NCBI GenBank assembly: GCA_905182995.1
Contig: CAJJDP010000083.1
Location: 67,515-131,514 of the forward strand
From: Paramecium octaurelia
Lineage: Eukaryota > Ciliophora > Oligohymenophorea > Peniculida > Parameciidae
Direction: 5' to 3'
Length of the DNA: 64,000 bases
Both the position numbers and the translations under genes were made by a program. The notes under the pieces are model-generated. The model saw nothing but the letters and a program-made list of their open reading frames with translations. It had not been told where the DNA came from and did not search any database. Position 1 is the first letter of the stretch; the number at the start of each line of letters is the position of its first letter. This document shows positions 38,435 through 49,703 of the stretch, piece after piece.

Positions 38435-38539
38435 TCATGCAAATTAAAGTTGAGAGTGAGTAAAAATAAGGAATTAGTATTATAATATAATGATTGAGAA
38501 TTTATACGGAAATTTTAAAGAACTTTAATAATAATAAAA

Positions 38540-39290
38540 ATGAGCTAAGAACCGTATACCTGGATACTTGTATGTTTATTATTAAAGGAGTCGAAATCAA
38601 TACATCATAATTAGAACTATTATAATTTGATTTAATAAATTTAATTAAGTAGTTAAATGCTTAGAGAAGAAATTGGGCATGTTTGTGAAATTTCGAATGC
38701 AATAGAAATGTTTTTCAAACTTCTGTTTTCAAAGTCTTCTTTTCTAATTTGTAGGGATAGATAATATTATTATTACTCAATTAAGATTTTAATTTCATTA
38801 AAATTAATGATTAAATACATCTAGTATTAATATCACAAAAGTTCATACATCAATCTAATAACATCTTCAAACATTGAGAATTGTTTAATTATTACTATTA
38901 ACAGTGTTATTCACATGGATATGTATAGGATGAAAATGAGCTAAGCAAACTTTAAAAATTTTAATGTGTTACAGCACTACGCTTTTAATATTGCATAGCT
39001 TTATTTCTAAGTTAAATGTTTAGCATAGCATCACTACCTCATCGATTATGAACGACAATTCAAGGTTAATTATTAAACAACTAAAATGATAAGTAGAGCA
39101 AATTCTATAATATAGATATAATCATAAAGTTGATATTAAATCTTATTAACATATAGATTAATTAAAATAAAGAGAAGCACCTTTTGACACCTTCCAATAC
39201 ATTATTGATAAGAATCAATTCTAATAAGTTAAGTAGTCAAACTTTCTTATATTAATACTAAAGAAATCTTATAATCTACTGATAGAATGA
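38540..39290 (+). CDS. Possible helical protein, unidentified (copy 1)
   Basis: The plus-strand start reads MSQEPYTWIL. An 18-nt intron candidate leads to ESKSIHHNQNYYNLIQQIQL and then MLREEIGHVCEISNAIEMFF. The same frame stays open for over 400 bp and includes MSQANFKNFNVLQHYAFNIA and QLYFQVKCLAQHHYLIDYER. A 28-nt intron candidate leads to QREAPFDTFQYIIDKNQFQQ and a stop at 39288-39290. The middle (about 38740-38930) is rich in I, Y and S and may be intronic or untranslated, so this could also be two small genes. The stop lies 58 bp from the convergent RING-IBR stop, a spacing typical of this window. No family recognised. Confidence 0.4.
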
Positions 39291-39348
39291 GAAATAAATA
39301 GGAAAAAGATTTATTAATAGAGATGTTAAGTATTGAAAATGTCAAAAT

Positions 39349-39845
39349 TCAATTATTGTTCAACTACTATTGAAAGATGAAATGTATAATCTAAATCAGT
39401 AAATTAATATGTTTATCTATGTTTATAATTGAAATTAAATATAAGAATTATTCTAATTCAAAATCCGTTTTTATTAGACTCAAGTTCATTTGGAATGGAA
39501 CTCTAATTCTTAGTGGTCTAATAAACAATTCAAATATTTTTACTCTCTCTTGAATTATTGTTTTTTATCTGTTTTGAACATTTCCAACCGATTGAATTGA
39601 TCTTCTGTTCACAGATACAAGATCTATTTTGTTTTAATTACTAGTAATTTGATCGGTTCCATTCTCGTTAAGCTGAGCAGAAGTGCGAATTGTACAACAT
39701 AAAGTTGGCTATCTTTAAAATCTTCTGAAAGCAGTATTTGGATGCTCCTAACACTTTTAATATCAAAACATATTACAAGTTTATCTGATTCATGAAAACC
39801 TTACATACACCTTGTACAAATACTTGTGTTGCAACTTTTGCATTC
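39349..39845 (-). pseudogene. 3' fragment of RING-IBR gene (duplicate in assembly)
   Basis: Identical to 40835-41331, the 3' part of the intact gene, and cut exactly at the N at 39846. It is most simply a duplicate created when two overlapping contigs were joined without merging, not a real truncated gene. Confidence 0.75.
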
Positions 39846-39846
39846 N
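39846..39846. other. Assembly gap (single N)
   Basis: A lone N marks a contig join. The 1,485 bp to its left recur immediately to its right. Confidence 0.98.
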
Positions 39847-41331
39847 CTCCTTTATTCATAAACAATATGAATCGTTTTAGGAGGATGTTTAAGATAACTC
39901 TTAAGATTGACAATTCGAATTCATGCAAATTAAAGTTGAGAGTGAGTAAAAATAAGGAATTAGTATTATAATATAATGATTGAGAATTTATACGGAAATT
40001 TTAAAGAACTTTAATAATAATAAAAATGAGCTAAGAACCGTATACCTGGATACTTGTATGTTTATTATTAAAGGAGTCGAAATCAATACATCATAATTAG
40101 AACTATTATAATTTGATTTAATAAATTTAATTAAGTAGTTAAATGCTTAGAGAAGAAATTGGGCATGTTTGTGAAATTTCGAATGCAATAGAAATGTTTT
40201 TCAAACTTCTGTTTTCAAAGTCTTCTTTTCTAATTTGTAGGGATAGATAATATTATTATTACTCAATTAAGATTTTAATTTCATTAAAATTAATGATTAA
40301 ATACATCTAGTATTAATATCACAAAAGTTCATACATCAATCTAATAACATCTTCAAACATTGAGAATTGTTTAATTATTACTATTAACAGTGTTATTCAC
40401 ATGGATATGTATAGGATGAAAATGAGCTAAGCAAACTTTAAAAATTTTAATGTGTTACAGCACTACGCTTTTAATATTGCATAGCTTTATTTCTAAGTTA
40501 AATGTTTAGCATAGCATCACTACCTCATCGATTATGAACGACAATTCAAGGTTAATTATTAAACAACTAAAATGATAAGTAGAGCAAATTCTATAATATA
40601 GATATAATCATAAAGTTGATATTAAATCTTATTAACATATAGATTAATTAAAATAAAGAGAAGCACCTTTTGACACCTTCCAATACATTATTGATAAGAA
40701 TCAATTCTAATAAGTTAAGTAGTCAAACTTTCTTATATTAATACTAAAGAAATCTTATAATCTACTGATAGAATGAGAAATAAATAGGAAAAAGATTTAT
40801 TAATAGAGATGTTAAGTATTGAAAATGTCAAAATTCAATTATTGTTCAACTACTATTGAAAGATGAAATGTATAATCTAAATCAGTAAATTAATATGTTT
40901 ATCTATGTTTATAATTGAAATTAAATATAAGAATTATTCTAATTCAAAATCCGTTTTTATTAGACTCAAGTTCATTTGGAATGGAACTCTAATTCTTAGT
41001 GGTCTAATAAACAATTCAAATATTTTTACTCTCTCTTGAATTATTGTTTTTTATCTGTTTTGAACATTTCCAACCGATTGAATTGATCTTCTGTTCACAG
41101 ATACAAGATCTATTTTGTTTTAATTACTAGTAATTTGATCGGTTCCATTCTCGTTAAGCTGAGCAGAAGTGCGAATTGTACAACATAAAGTTGGCTATCT
41201 TTAAAATCTTCTGAAAGCAGTATTTGGATGCTCCTAACACTTTTAATATCAAAACATATTACAAGTTTATCTGATTCATGAAAACCTTACATACACCTTG
41301 TACAAATACTTGTGTTGCAACTTTTGCATTC
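39847..41331. repeat. Direct repeat 1, copy 2 (1,485 bp)
   Basis: Same sequence as 38361-39845 with offset 1,486. It continues without a break into the intact RING-IBR gene, so this copy is the one in natural context on the right side. Confidence 0.9.
40026..40776 (+). CDS. Possible helical protein, unidentified (copy 2)
   Basis: Same sequence as 38540-39290 shifted by 1,486 bp. See that entry for content. Probably the same genomic locus represented twice. Confidence 0.4.
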
Positions 41332-42195
41332 CAATCGAACAGGCTACTTTTCCTAACAAGGGAAAATTATTAATTTCTAAAAGCAAATAGGGCATTCCTC
41401 TAAGTACTCTAATCTATTTATCGTTTAATCAAAAATTTCTGGACGTACATTTTATATCAAGAAATCTCTCTCAAAAACTTTTTTACAAAACTTGCATTTC
41501 ATATTCGATAAGATCTCTTCATTAGTTTCAAGTTCCTACACCATGCATCTTTTATGAACAATTTTTCTGCAACAAGGTAAAGAAATCTACTACTCTGGAC
41601 TTTTCTGATATAATTCTTAACAGGTATCACACTAAATTTGCATATTTTGTTAGTATTTAGTAATAGAATAGATAAATTTAGGCTTTGGTGGTTGAGCTAC
41701 TGACTTAATTGAAATCTCAGAAACCTCATATGTAGTTAGAAGTTCTGAGGCTTCTTCGTTCACTTGAGGAGGTTGGTTTTGATTCATTTCCTATAGCTGT
41801 GTTTAAGGATTTTGTTATAATACTTATTAAGCATGGTTGGGTTAATGATTACCAAATTATTAAATCTTCATTTAGAAGTTCTAATTTTACAAATATCTTT
41901 ATTGCCCTAGATTTTGCCTATTATTAGGAGAAACAGACTCTTATTGTTAAATATTCTAAATATTCTATTTCAATTCTGGTTTCTTTAAATTTAGTATGTT
42001 TGTTAAATTCGAACAACTCTTGCTATGGATTATTTGATTTTATAGTCCAAAAATAAATGATAGATTTGGTTCTGATTATTGTATTATTATTATTTTAACC
42101 TTTTAGTGATCTTTATTACCATAGGAGTACGCAATATTGGAAGAGATCAAATATACTCTCATACAGAGTTGAAGCCTACTTGCTGCGGATGACAT
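40835..42195 (-). CDS. RING-IBR (RBR-like) zinc protein, intact copy
   Basis: RBR-type proteins are E3 ubiquitin ligases in which a RING, an IBR and a second catalytic ring-like module cooperate. The start (MSSAASRLQLC) leads into a Q/N-rich region of about 150 residues. A RING-like region follows at about 190-250: CDTCQELYQ...LPCCRKIVHKRC...CKFC. An IBR-like module follows at about 265-320: CPICFQKLIIFPC...LECKSCNTSICTRCMQGFHE and, after a 23-nt intron, SDKLCQEHP (C-x2-C-x4-C-x2-C-x4-H-x5-C). The C-terminal 130 residues lack a second ring with a catalytic Cys that I can see, so this may be a RING-IBR protein without RING2, or the ring is degenerate. Stop TGA 40835-40837. About 445 residues. 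The gene lies entirely between the two N joins. Confidence 0.7.
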
Positions 42196-42270
42196 TTAGA
42201 CTTCTAAATTTTTGAGTTTGAACTCTCTTTGATTTAATTGATCATTAAATAACTTTGATAAAGAAACTTG
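40843..42270. repeat. Direct repeat 2, copy 1 (1,428 bp), abuts single N
   Basis: Repeated at 42272-43699 with offset 1,429, separated only by the N at 42271. It covers almost all of the RING-IBR gene plus 75 bp upstream. Confidence 0.9.
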
Positions 42271-42271
42271 N
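42271..42271. other. Assembly gap (single N)
   Basis: A second lone N at a contig join, again flanked by an exact direct repeat. Confidence 0.98.
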
Positions 42272-43624
42272 TGTTCAACTACTATTGAAAGATGAAATGT
42301 ATAATCTAAATCAGTAAATTAATATGTTTATCTATGTTTATAATTGAAATTAAATATAAGAATTATTCTAATTCAAAATCCGTTTTTATTAGACTCAAGT
42401 TCATTTGGAATGGAACTCTAATTCTTAGTGGTCTAATAAACAATTCAAATATTTTTACTCTCTCTTGAATTATTGTTTTTTATCTGTTTTGAACATTTCC
42501 AACCGATTGAATTGATCTTCTGTTCACAGATACAAGATCTATTTTGTTTTAATTACTAGTAATTTGATCGGTTCCATTCTCGTTAAGCTGAGCAGAAGTG
42601 CGAATTGTACAACATAAAGTTGGCTATCTTTAAAATCTTCTGAAAGCAGTATTTGGATGCTCCTAACACTTTTAATATCAAAACATATTACAAGTTTATC
42701 TGATTCATGAAAACCTTACATACACCTTGTACAAATACTTGTGTTGCAACTTTTGCATTCCAATCGAACAGGCTACTTTTCCTAACAAGGGAAAATTATT
42801 AATTTCTAAAAGCAAATAGGGCATTCCTCTAAGTACTCTAATCTATTTATCGTTTAATCAAAAATTTCTGGACGTACATTTTATATCAAGAAATCTCTCT
42901 CAAAAACTTTTTTACAAAACTTGCATTTCATATTCGATAAGATCTCTTCATTAGTTTCAAGTTCCTACACCATGCATCTTTTATGAACAATTTTTCTGCA
43001 ACAAGGTAAAGAAATCTACTACTCTGGACTTTTCTGATATAATTCTTAACAGGTATCACACTAAATTTGCATATTTTGTTAGTATTTAGTAATAGAATAG
43101 ATAAATTTAGGCTTTGGTGGTTGAGCTACTGACTTAATTGAAATCTCAGAAACCTCATATGTAGTTAGAAGTTCTGAGGCTTCTTCGTTCACTTGAGGAG
43201 GTTGGTTTTGATTCATTTCCTATAGCTGTGTTTAAGGATTTTGTTATAATACTTATTAAGCATGGTTGGGTTAATGATTACCAAATTATTAAATCTTCAT
43301 TTAGAAGTTCTAATTTTACAAATATCTTTATTGCCCTAGATTTTGCCTATTATTAGGAGAAACAGACTCTTATTGTTAAATATTCTAAATATTCTATTTC
43401 AATTCTGGTTTCTTTAAATTTAGTATGTTTGTTAAATTCGAACAACTCTTGCTATGGATTATTTGATTTTATAGTCCAAAAATAAATGATAGATTTGGTT
43501 CTGATTATTGTATTATTATTATTTTAACCTTTTAGTGATCTTTATTACCATAGGAGTACGCAATATTGGAAGAGATCAAATATACTCTCATACAGAGTTG
43601 AAGCCTACTTGCTGCGGATGACAT
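42272..43624 (-). pseudogene. 5' fragment of RING-IBR gene (duplicate in assembly)
   Basis: Identical to 40843-42195. The start codon is at 43624 and the sequence is cut at the N just before the stop codon. Together with the fragment at 39349 it shows that one gene is present about twice over in this scaffold. Almost certainly an assembly duplicate. Confidence 0.75.
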
Positions 43625-43699
43625 TTAGACTTCTAAATTTTTGAGTTTGAACTCTCTTTGATTTAATTGATCATTAAATAACTTTGATAAAGAAACTTG
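42272..43699. repeat. Direct repeat 2, copy 2 (1,428 bp)
   Basis: Same sequence as 40843-42270. It continues naturally into the spacer at 43700, so this copy gives the true right flank. Confidence 0.9.
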
Positions 43700-44290
43700 A
43701 CTTTGTTAATTGGAGATTGGAGGGTTTTTTTATTTCTCTATTAATAGAAAGAAAGTCGTCAAATTTCTATAAAATTATTCATATGGTTAATTTTAAAAAT
43801 AAGGACTAGTCATCCATTTTCCTTAAGGGAAATATTCCTTGGTTTGAGTATTTATTCCTTAACCTTCAACTAAATTTAGTATTTGCTTACCAAAGGTGAT
43901 CATATATTTCTTAAAATCTCTCAAATTATTTATTATATATTAATATTTCGATAATAAAATAATTCATGAGAAGTTAGAAGATTTAGTGAACCAAAAGAAA
44001 TAAAGATTTATGCATGTGAAATTAAATAGATTTAAATTTTAGACCCTCAAACCTTTTATATAAATTAATAATAAGTATTTGATTCTACTTATAATTGAAC
44101 TAGCTTTTCAATAAAAAAATAATTTGATTAAATATAATTGCTTTGATATTGATTAAAATCTAAGGGCGATTAAACATTTTCGACAATAATATATCATAAA
44201 TATTTATTTTCCCAAATGTAATTCTAACAAGTATCTAAGAGCCCAGTTTCCAAAAATGCTACACAGAAGAACACTATATTTCATTAAGAT
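43700..44290. other. AT-rich spacer, nothing recognised
   Basis: About 590 bp separating the RING-IBR gene and the LRR gene, which point away from each other, so it should hold both promoters. I see no reading frame or motif worth naming. Confidence 0.5.
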
Positions 44291-47200
44291 ATGCAACTTC
44301 AGGATGGATAAGAGATAGAAAATGATAAAAATGTGACGAAAATTCGAAAGAGTAGATTTGCAAAGCATATGAAAATTTTAATCCATCAATAACAAAATGT
44401 GTAAATTTTTTTGGTAATTTAGTAATTTGAGAGAGAGTATAATTAGTTTGAAAAAGCGAAAAACCTTGGAAGGGTTTTCAGGTGAGACTCCAGTTTCAAT
44501 TCAGTAATGTTTCTCTTTTCTAAGTTCTGCAATCGAAAATGCAAGAAGTTTGAGGTTAAGTTAATTTTTAATTGTCTAGATCGCTTGACCTATCAGGAAT
44601 GGAAATCGATCCCCTTTTAGCTATAGAATTGGGCCAAGGACTGTAAAAAAATTCTTCTTTATACGAAATCAACCTTTCTGGGTGTAAATTAAATAGTTTT
44701 AGTTTACAATATATATTTTCATCAATATCCAATCACCAAACATTACAGTCAATCAATTTGTTTAATAACCAAGGCTTTAATATCGACCTAATGAATGATA
44801 TCAACTAATTTGTTTTTAAAGGAAAAAATAACTTAAAAAAACTTAAATTAACTCATTGCAATATCTCTAGTACAGCTATGAGTTATCTGTTGAGAAACCT
44901 TAAGTAAAATAAAGTTTGATATGTTAGGTACTCCCGATCGATAAACGCTATTGATATTTCTATGATGTAATTTACAACTGACGTATTAACAAGTTTAGGA
45001 ATGGCTCTTCAACATTATAAAGGTAAAAAGGTGCTCGAGTATTTAAATATTGGAGATACTAATATAAAAAATCAAGGAGTTGAAGTGTTGGCTTAAAGAG
45101 TAAGTTGGAACATGAGGAAGATCAACCTGAAAGAACTTAACATAAGAAGAAACTTTATCAATTAATCGGGAGTTCAGTATTTAGAAACATTTCTAAGAAA
45201 AATAAATAACTTATAAAAGTTAGATTTATCACAAAATCAAATAGAGGAATTTAATTGCTAAAATTTATTATCAAGGAAAATGTATGAAGTGAATTTAAGT
45301 TCTAATTTAATTTCTTGTTTCCCTTAATAGTTTTTCTTGAACACTCTAGTTATCAATTTAACAAATAACAATATAACAAGTCATGGAGCATTTTAATTGT
45401 CTAGTATTTTAAGGCAGAACCCACTTTGGATAGAACTCAATCTTTCAAACAATCAAATAAAGAGTGAAGGATTCAATTCTCTTATATTTGGACTTAGAGA
45501 TAATAAAATGCTAAAAAAATTTATTGTTGCTAACAACAATTTGGATGGTGAAGCCATAATAACATATATGATTAATCATGAATAAGTTTAATTTGAACAT
45601 TTGGATGTATCCTATAATAATATAAGATATGCTTTGATATTCTTTTTGTTAAAATTTATAAAAAGTGGATGTCTACGCTGCTTCCGATGCTAATTTTAAT
45701 AAAAGTAATAAAATGATTTATGGGACACTAATCAAAATTTTTCATCATTACTTGAAGAGGAGAAGTCAGTTAAATCTGCTTAAAATTAATTTTAATTGAT
45801 ATCATTTAACCTAAGAGAATTAGATTTTTCAAAAAATGAAAACATATTTACTCCTGTTATTAGCTCTTTAGCAACTTACTTTAATAAAATAGAAATCTTA
45901 GATCTATCTTCATGCAAACCAGTAACAGAATAGGATTTAGATTTATTGTGTGTTTTCTTAAAAAAATCTACAATTGTGCATGATTTAAATTTAAGGGATT
46001 TAAATATTGGGAGCTTAAATTTAATAACTATCAAGAAATTAAGAGACTGTGTTCTAAATAGCAGTCTGAAAAAATTGGATCTAAGCTAAAACCAACTATT
46101 TAAAATAGCTAATTAATTCAAAACCGATGAAATAATCACAAACTTCAAACTTGAGAGTATTGATTTGAGTTGTAATGGGCTTTAATCTAAACATACCAGT
46201 TATATAGAAATAATTATATCATCTTACAGGAATCTATCTTTCTTAAACCTATCTCATAATAACATAGACTTTACAGGATTAATAACAATCTCTAGAGTTA
46301 TGGCTGAGAATAAGTGCATAAAAAGTTTAAAGTATAATTTTTTATTTAATATATTTCAGTCTTTCACATCAATAGATGAGTGCTGATGATTGTTTAATTT
46401 TAGGGTAGATAATTTCTAATGAAAATCTATAATATCTCAATATATCTGATAACCCCTAAATGAAGAAATTGAAAACGTTTTTCAATTTGTGTTAGACTGA
46501 GAAAATGGAACTTTTATAATTATCTGACATACATTTCGACAAATGCAATCAAAAGAATCTTGAAAAAATTGTCAAAAAATAAAAAAGGAATATTTTAGGG
46601 GTTACTTTCAATCATTGTAGTTTCAGTTAAAGCGGATATGAAAAATTCGGAATGTAATTATTAAGTTGTAAGCAATTATAAATGTTTACTGTCTCATATA
46701 ATCCATTAATGTATGTCGATCTAGAAAAGGCTTAGGCAATGTTAAACCATTTTAAACATTTGAAAATATTAAAATACAATTAAGTCACATTTACTGGTGA
46801 ATCCTTTGTTCATGCCAAATATTGGCTTTTGAATCCAGAGACTTGTAATGTAATATTTATTTATTATTAAAGTTAATTACGTTGGATCTTAGTGACAATG
46901 TAATCAAATAAGAATGGCTAAATGAATTAAGCATTGGAATTTAAGGAAACAAAACTATGTAAAATTTATTTTTGAATAAATGTAACCTGGGAAATTTAAA
47001 CTTAGAGCCCTTATGGGAGGCTATTTCTTTGAGTCCAACAATAAAAATAGTTTCTATAGCTAATAATAATATTGTAGATAAACTATATTACAGCAAGTTT
47101 GTAGCTGCTTCAGAGTATAAAGGCAAATAATTTGAAGAACTTAACTTATCTGACAATCCTTTGGATGAAAAGGAATTAATATAATTTTTTACTCCTCAAA

Positions 47201-49650
47201 CATTAATAAATAAAAAAAAATAACCTATAGTAATTAAACAACTCAATTTATCGAATTGTAAATTAAAAATAAGTTTTTTTCAGAATCTAATAGTAGAACA
47301 TCAAGTATATTAGGAATAATTCTTATTTTCGCATATCATTAGCTTGTCTTTAAGCAATAATTAGTTAGACGATTCTATAGGAGAGTTATTGAAATAAACA
47401 ATAACTTAATCAACTAAGTTGTAAGAATTATATTTGTAGTAAAACTTCTTTACCAGTAAAGGTATGATCTAAATTCTTGAGGGTATTTTTGCATCATAAA
47501 CAATCAAAACAATTAATATTAGTGAAAATAAGGTTGGTGATCAATTTGCTAAGAAACTTGATGAATTAAAATTTCATTAATGTTCCATTTAGTTTTTATT
47601 GTTAAGAGACAACAACTTTTAGAAAGAAGGGTTGAAAATATTAGCATAAATTCTTTCTTACTAAAAGGATCTATTTATTGATAATATTTGGTAAGATTTA
47701 GATGATGAGGATGCAGATCTAATTTTAGAATAGTATACTAGGATTTGTTAAAAGTATCGTCTAGATTAGACATCATTGCCGTCTTTTTTAAAAGAAATTT
47801 AATTGTCAAAATCCAATCTTACTGATAAATTTTGCGAATCATTCGGAAAATATTATCCTCTTTTAGGGTTCATTGAATTTATTGATGTCTCAGATAATCC
47901 ATATATAACAATGTATGGAAAAGTCTATTTATTCTTTCATTTATTCGATTGCTGCTATGAAAAGCATTAATTAAGGGCTCTACATATATCTGATTCTCAA
48001 GAAACCAGAAAAGTATTTGATGATGGACTTTTGCGTTATTTGACTTTGAGATTTAGGAATTTTCTATTAGGACAGGCTATGAAAAAAGCACAACCTCTAG
48101 GGTAATAGGAGAGTTCTTAGAAACAAATAGAGAAAATATTCGGAGGCATGTTTGGATCTTGGCTTATACATAAGATAAATAAGTTAATGACTTACTTAGA
48201 TTTGATTGAACCATAAATTTTTATAGTAAGCACTCTCTTTATTGGTAAATTTAGAAGAAACAACATAAATATAAAGATTATTGTTATTCTCTTTTGGATT
48301 GGATTTGTTTTAGTAAATTTAACTTAATTTTTTAAATTGTTTTTCTATTTAGGGAATAAAAATGAACCCCCCTAAGAAATACCTATAGATGATAAAAATT
48401 TAAAAGTTGATATTTTTTACATGGATTTGATTTATGTTTGTTCAATAATAAGCGGGATTGTTGTTATTGAAATATTGCAACTAATCTTAACTGTAGCTTT
48501 AAGAAGGAAAATTTAGCCAGCCTTGTAAATTATTCACCCAAAAATGCTGGAACATCTTCATACTAGATTTCCACACAAACGAGAAATATTCTTGATGATT
48601 TACTCAATTTTTAGTAAATCAAGTACTTTGCTTGAAAGAATGTTTTTGGCTTCCTTAATGAATTTAAGGAATGATAACGAAAATTAAGACATTCTAAAAT
48701 TTCAGATTATGTTTAGTATTGCTATATTTGGAAGATTTGCTGATTCACTTATTATAACAATAATAAATTTAATAAAATTTATATTTGCTACTCCAAGTGA
48801 TGATTAGGCCAAATATTTATCTTTATTGTAAAGAAATCTTTACTACTAAAATTATTTTGTCTCAAGTGATCTTTTATTAACGTTATGTCCAGTTCAAGGA
48901 TATTAATTTACAAAAACTATAAAAGTAAATTACGAAATTATTATCGAAACCTACAGGATGATATTTATAGAATTAATTTTATTCATCTTTGTATTGATTT
49001 TCAGCTAAAGTTCCAAAATTGACGAGTTGTATGATGTGTTTGATTCAAATTGGCCAATAATTTTATTATGGGAGACATTTCTTTTTGCAAAGTGCATAAT
49101 ATCTATAATCTTATCCCTATTTAAAATTTTAACTGTGAGACCTGCTGTTGTCAAATAAAATGGTTTTAATTAGGCATTAGCAATAAAGAGATTTCATTCA
49201 AATAAAAATCAATTTGTCAAACCTTAAAACATTCAAATTGAATAGATCTTGTAAAAAATTGGCAATGAATTAAAAGTAAAATAGCAATAATAAAACCACT
49301 CCTCAAGAGTACTGGATTAAAAAAGAGAAATAAGAATATAAAATAAAATTTAAGAAATCGATTAGATTGATGAAGAAGATGATGTTTTAATAAGCAAGTA
49401 CACTTCTAATTTTGATTCTTCAAGTACTAATTCATCGTAATTATAGATAATTCGTCCTCTTCCGATTTAGAAATATAGGATCCCCCCCAACACCCTTTAA
49501 GTAATGCTATTCCTAAGTTTAAATATAATATATGATTTATTATAACTTGAGATTAAAATTTAGTTAATAATATTGTTTTTTGAGATTTATGACACTTTAA
49601 ATATCTTAGGGTAGACTTTCTATCATCAAACAACAATAGTATCTAAATGA
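44291..49650 (+). CDS. Leucine-rich-repeat protein with C-terminal membrane region
   Basis: From about 44590 the frame reads as ribonuclease-inhibitor-type leucine-rich repeats over more than 3 kb: SLDLSGMEIDPLLAIELGQG, LQKLDLSQNQIEEF, WIELNLSNNQIKSEGFNSLI, HLDVSYNNIRYAL, LSNCKLKISFFQ. From about 48180 it becomes several hydrophobic helices (IKIIVILFWIGFVLVNL; VCSIISGIVVIEILQLILTV; LILFIFVLIF). A charged tail ends DEEDDVLISKYTSNFDSSST. LRR arrays bind proteins, so a membrane-attached recognition or scaffold protein is likely. The start at 44291 (MQLQDGQEIENDKN) has no signal peptide, so the repeats may be cytoplasmic. Several short introns occur, for example 32 nt ending near 44580. Stop TGA 49648-49650, with an earlier spliced end possible. 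About 1,700 residues. The two cysteine-rich membrane genes lie directly downstream. Confidence 0.75.
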
Positions 49651-49703
49651 TTATAAGAATTAGCTATTTAAAATTTGATTATTAATTTTATTTTTAAATA
49701 AAA

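Larger units (their letters stand above)
38361..39845. repeat. Direct repeat 1, copy 1 (1,485 bp), abuts single N
   Basis: This segment is repeated base for base, as far as I compared it, at 39847-41331, with a single N (39846) between. It ends exactly at the N. It contains a 5' piece of the coiled-coil gene, the small gene at 38540, and the 3' part of the RING-IBR gene (39349-39845). Confidence 0.9.

Noticed and set aside
39349-43624. A three-copy RING-IBR gene family with two pseudogenes
   Set aside because: The partial copies are identical to the intact one and are cut exactly at single-N joins, so an assembly artefact is more likely.
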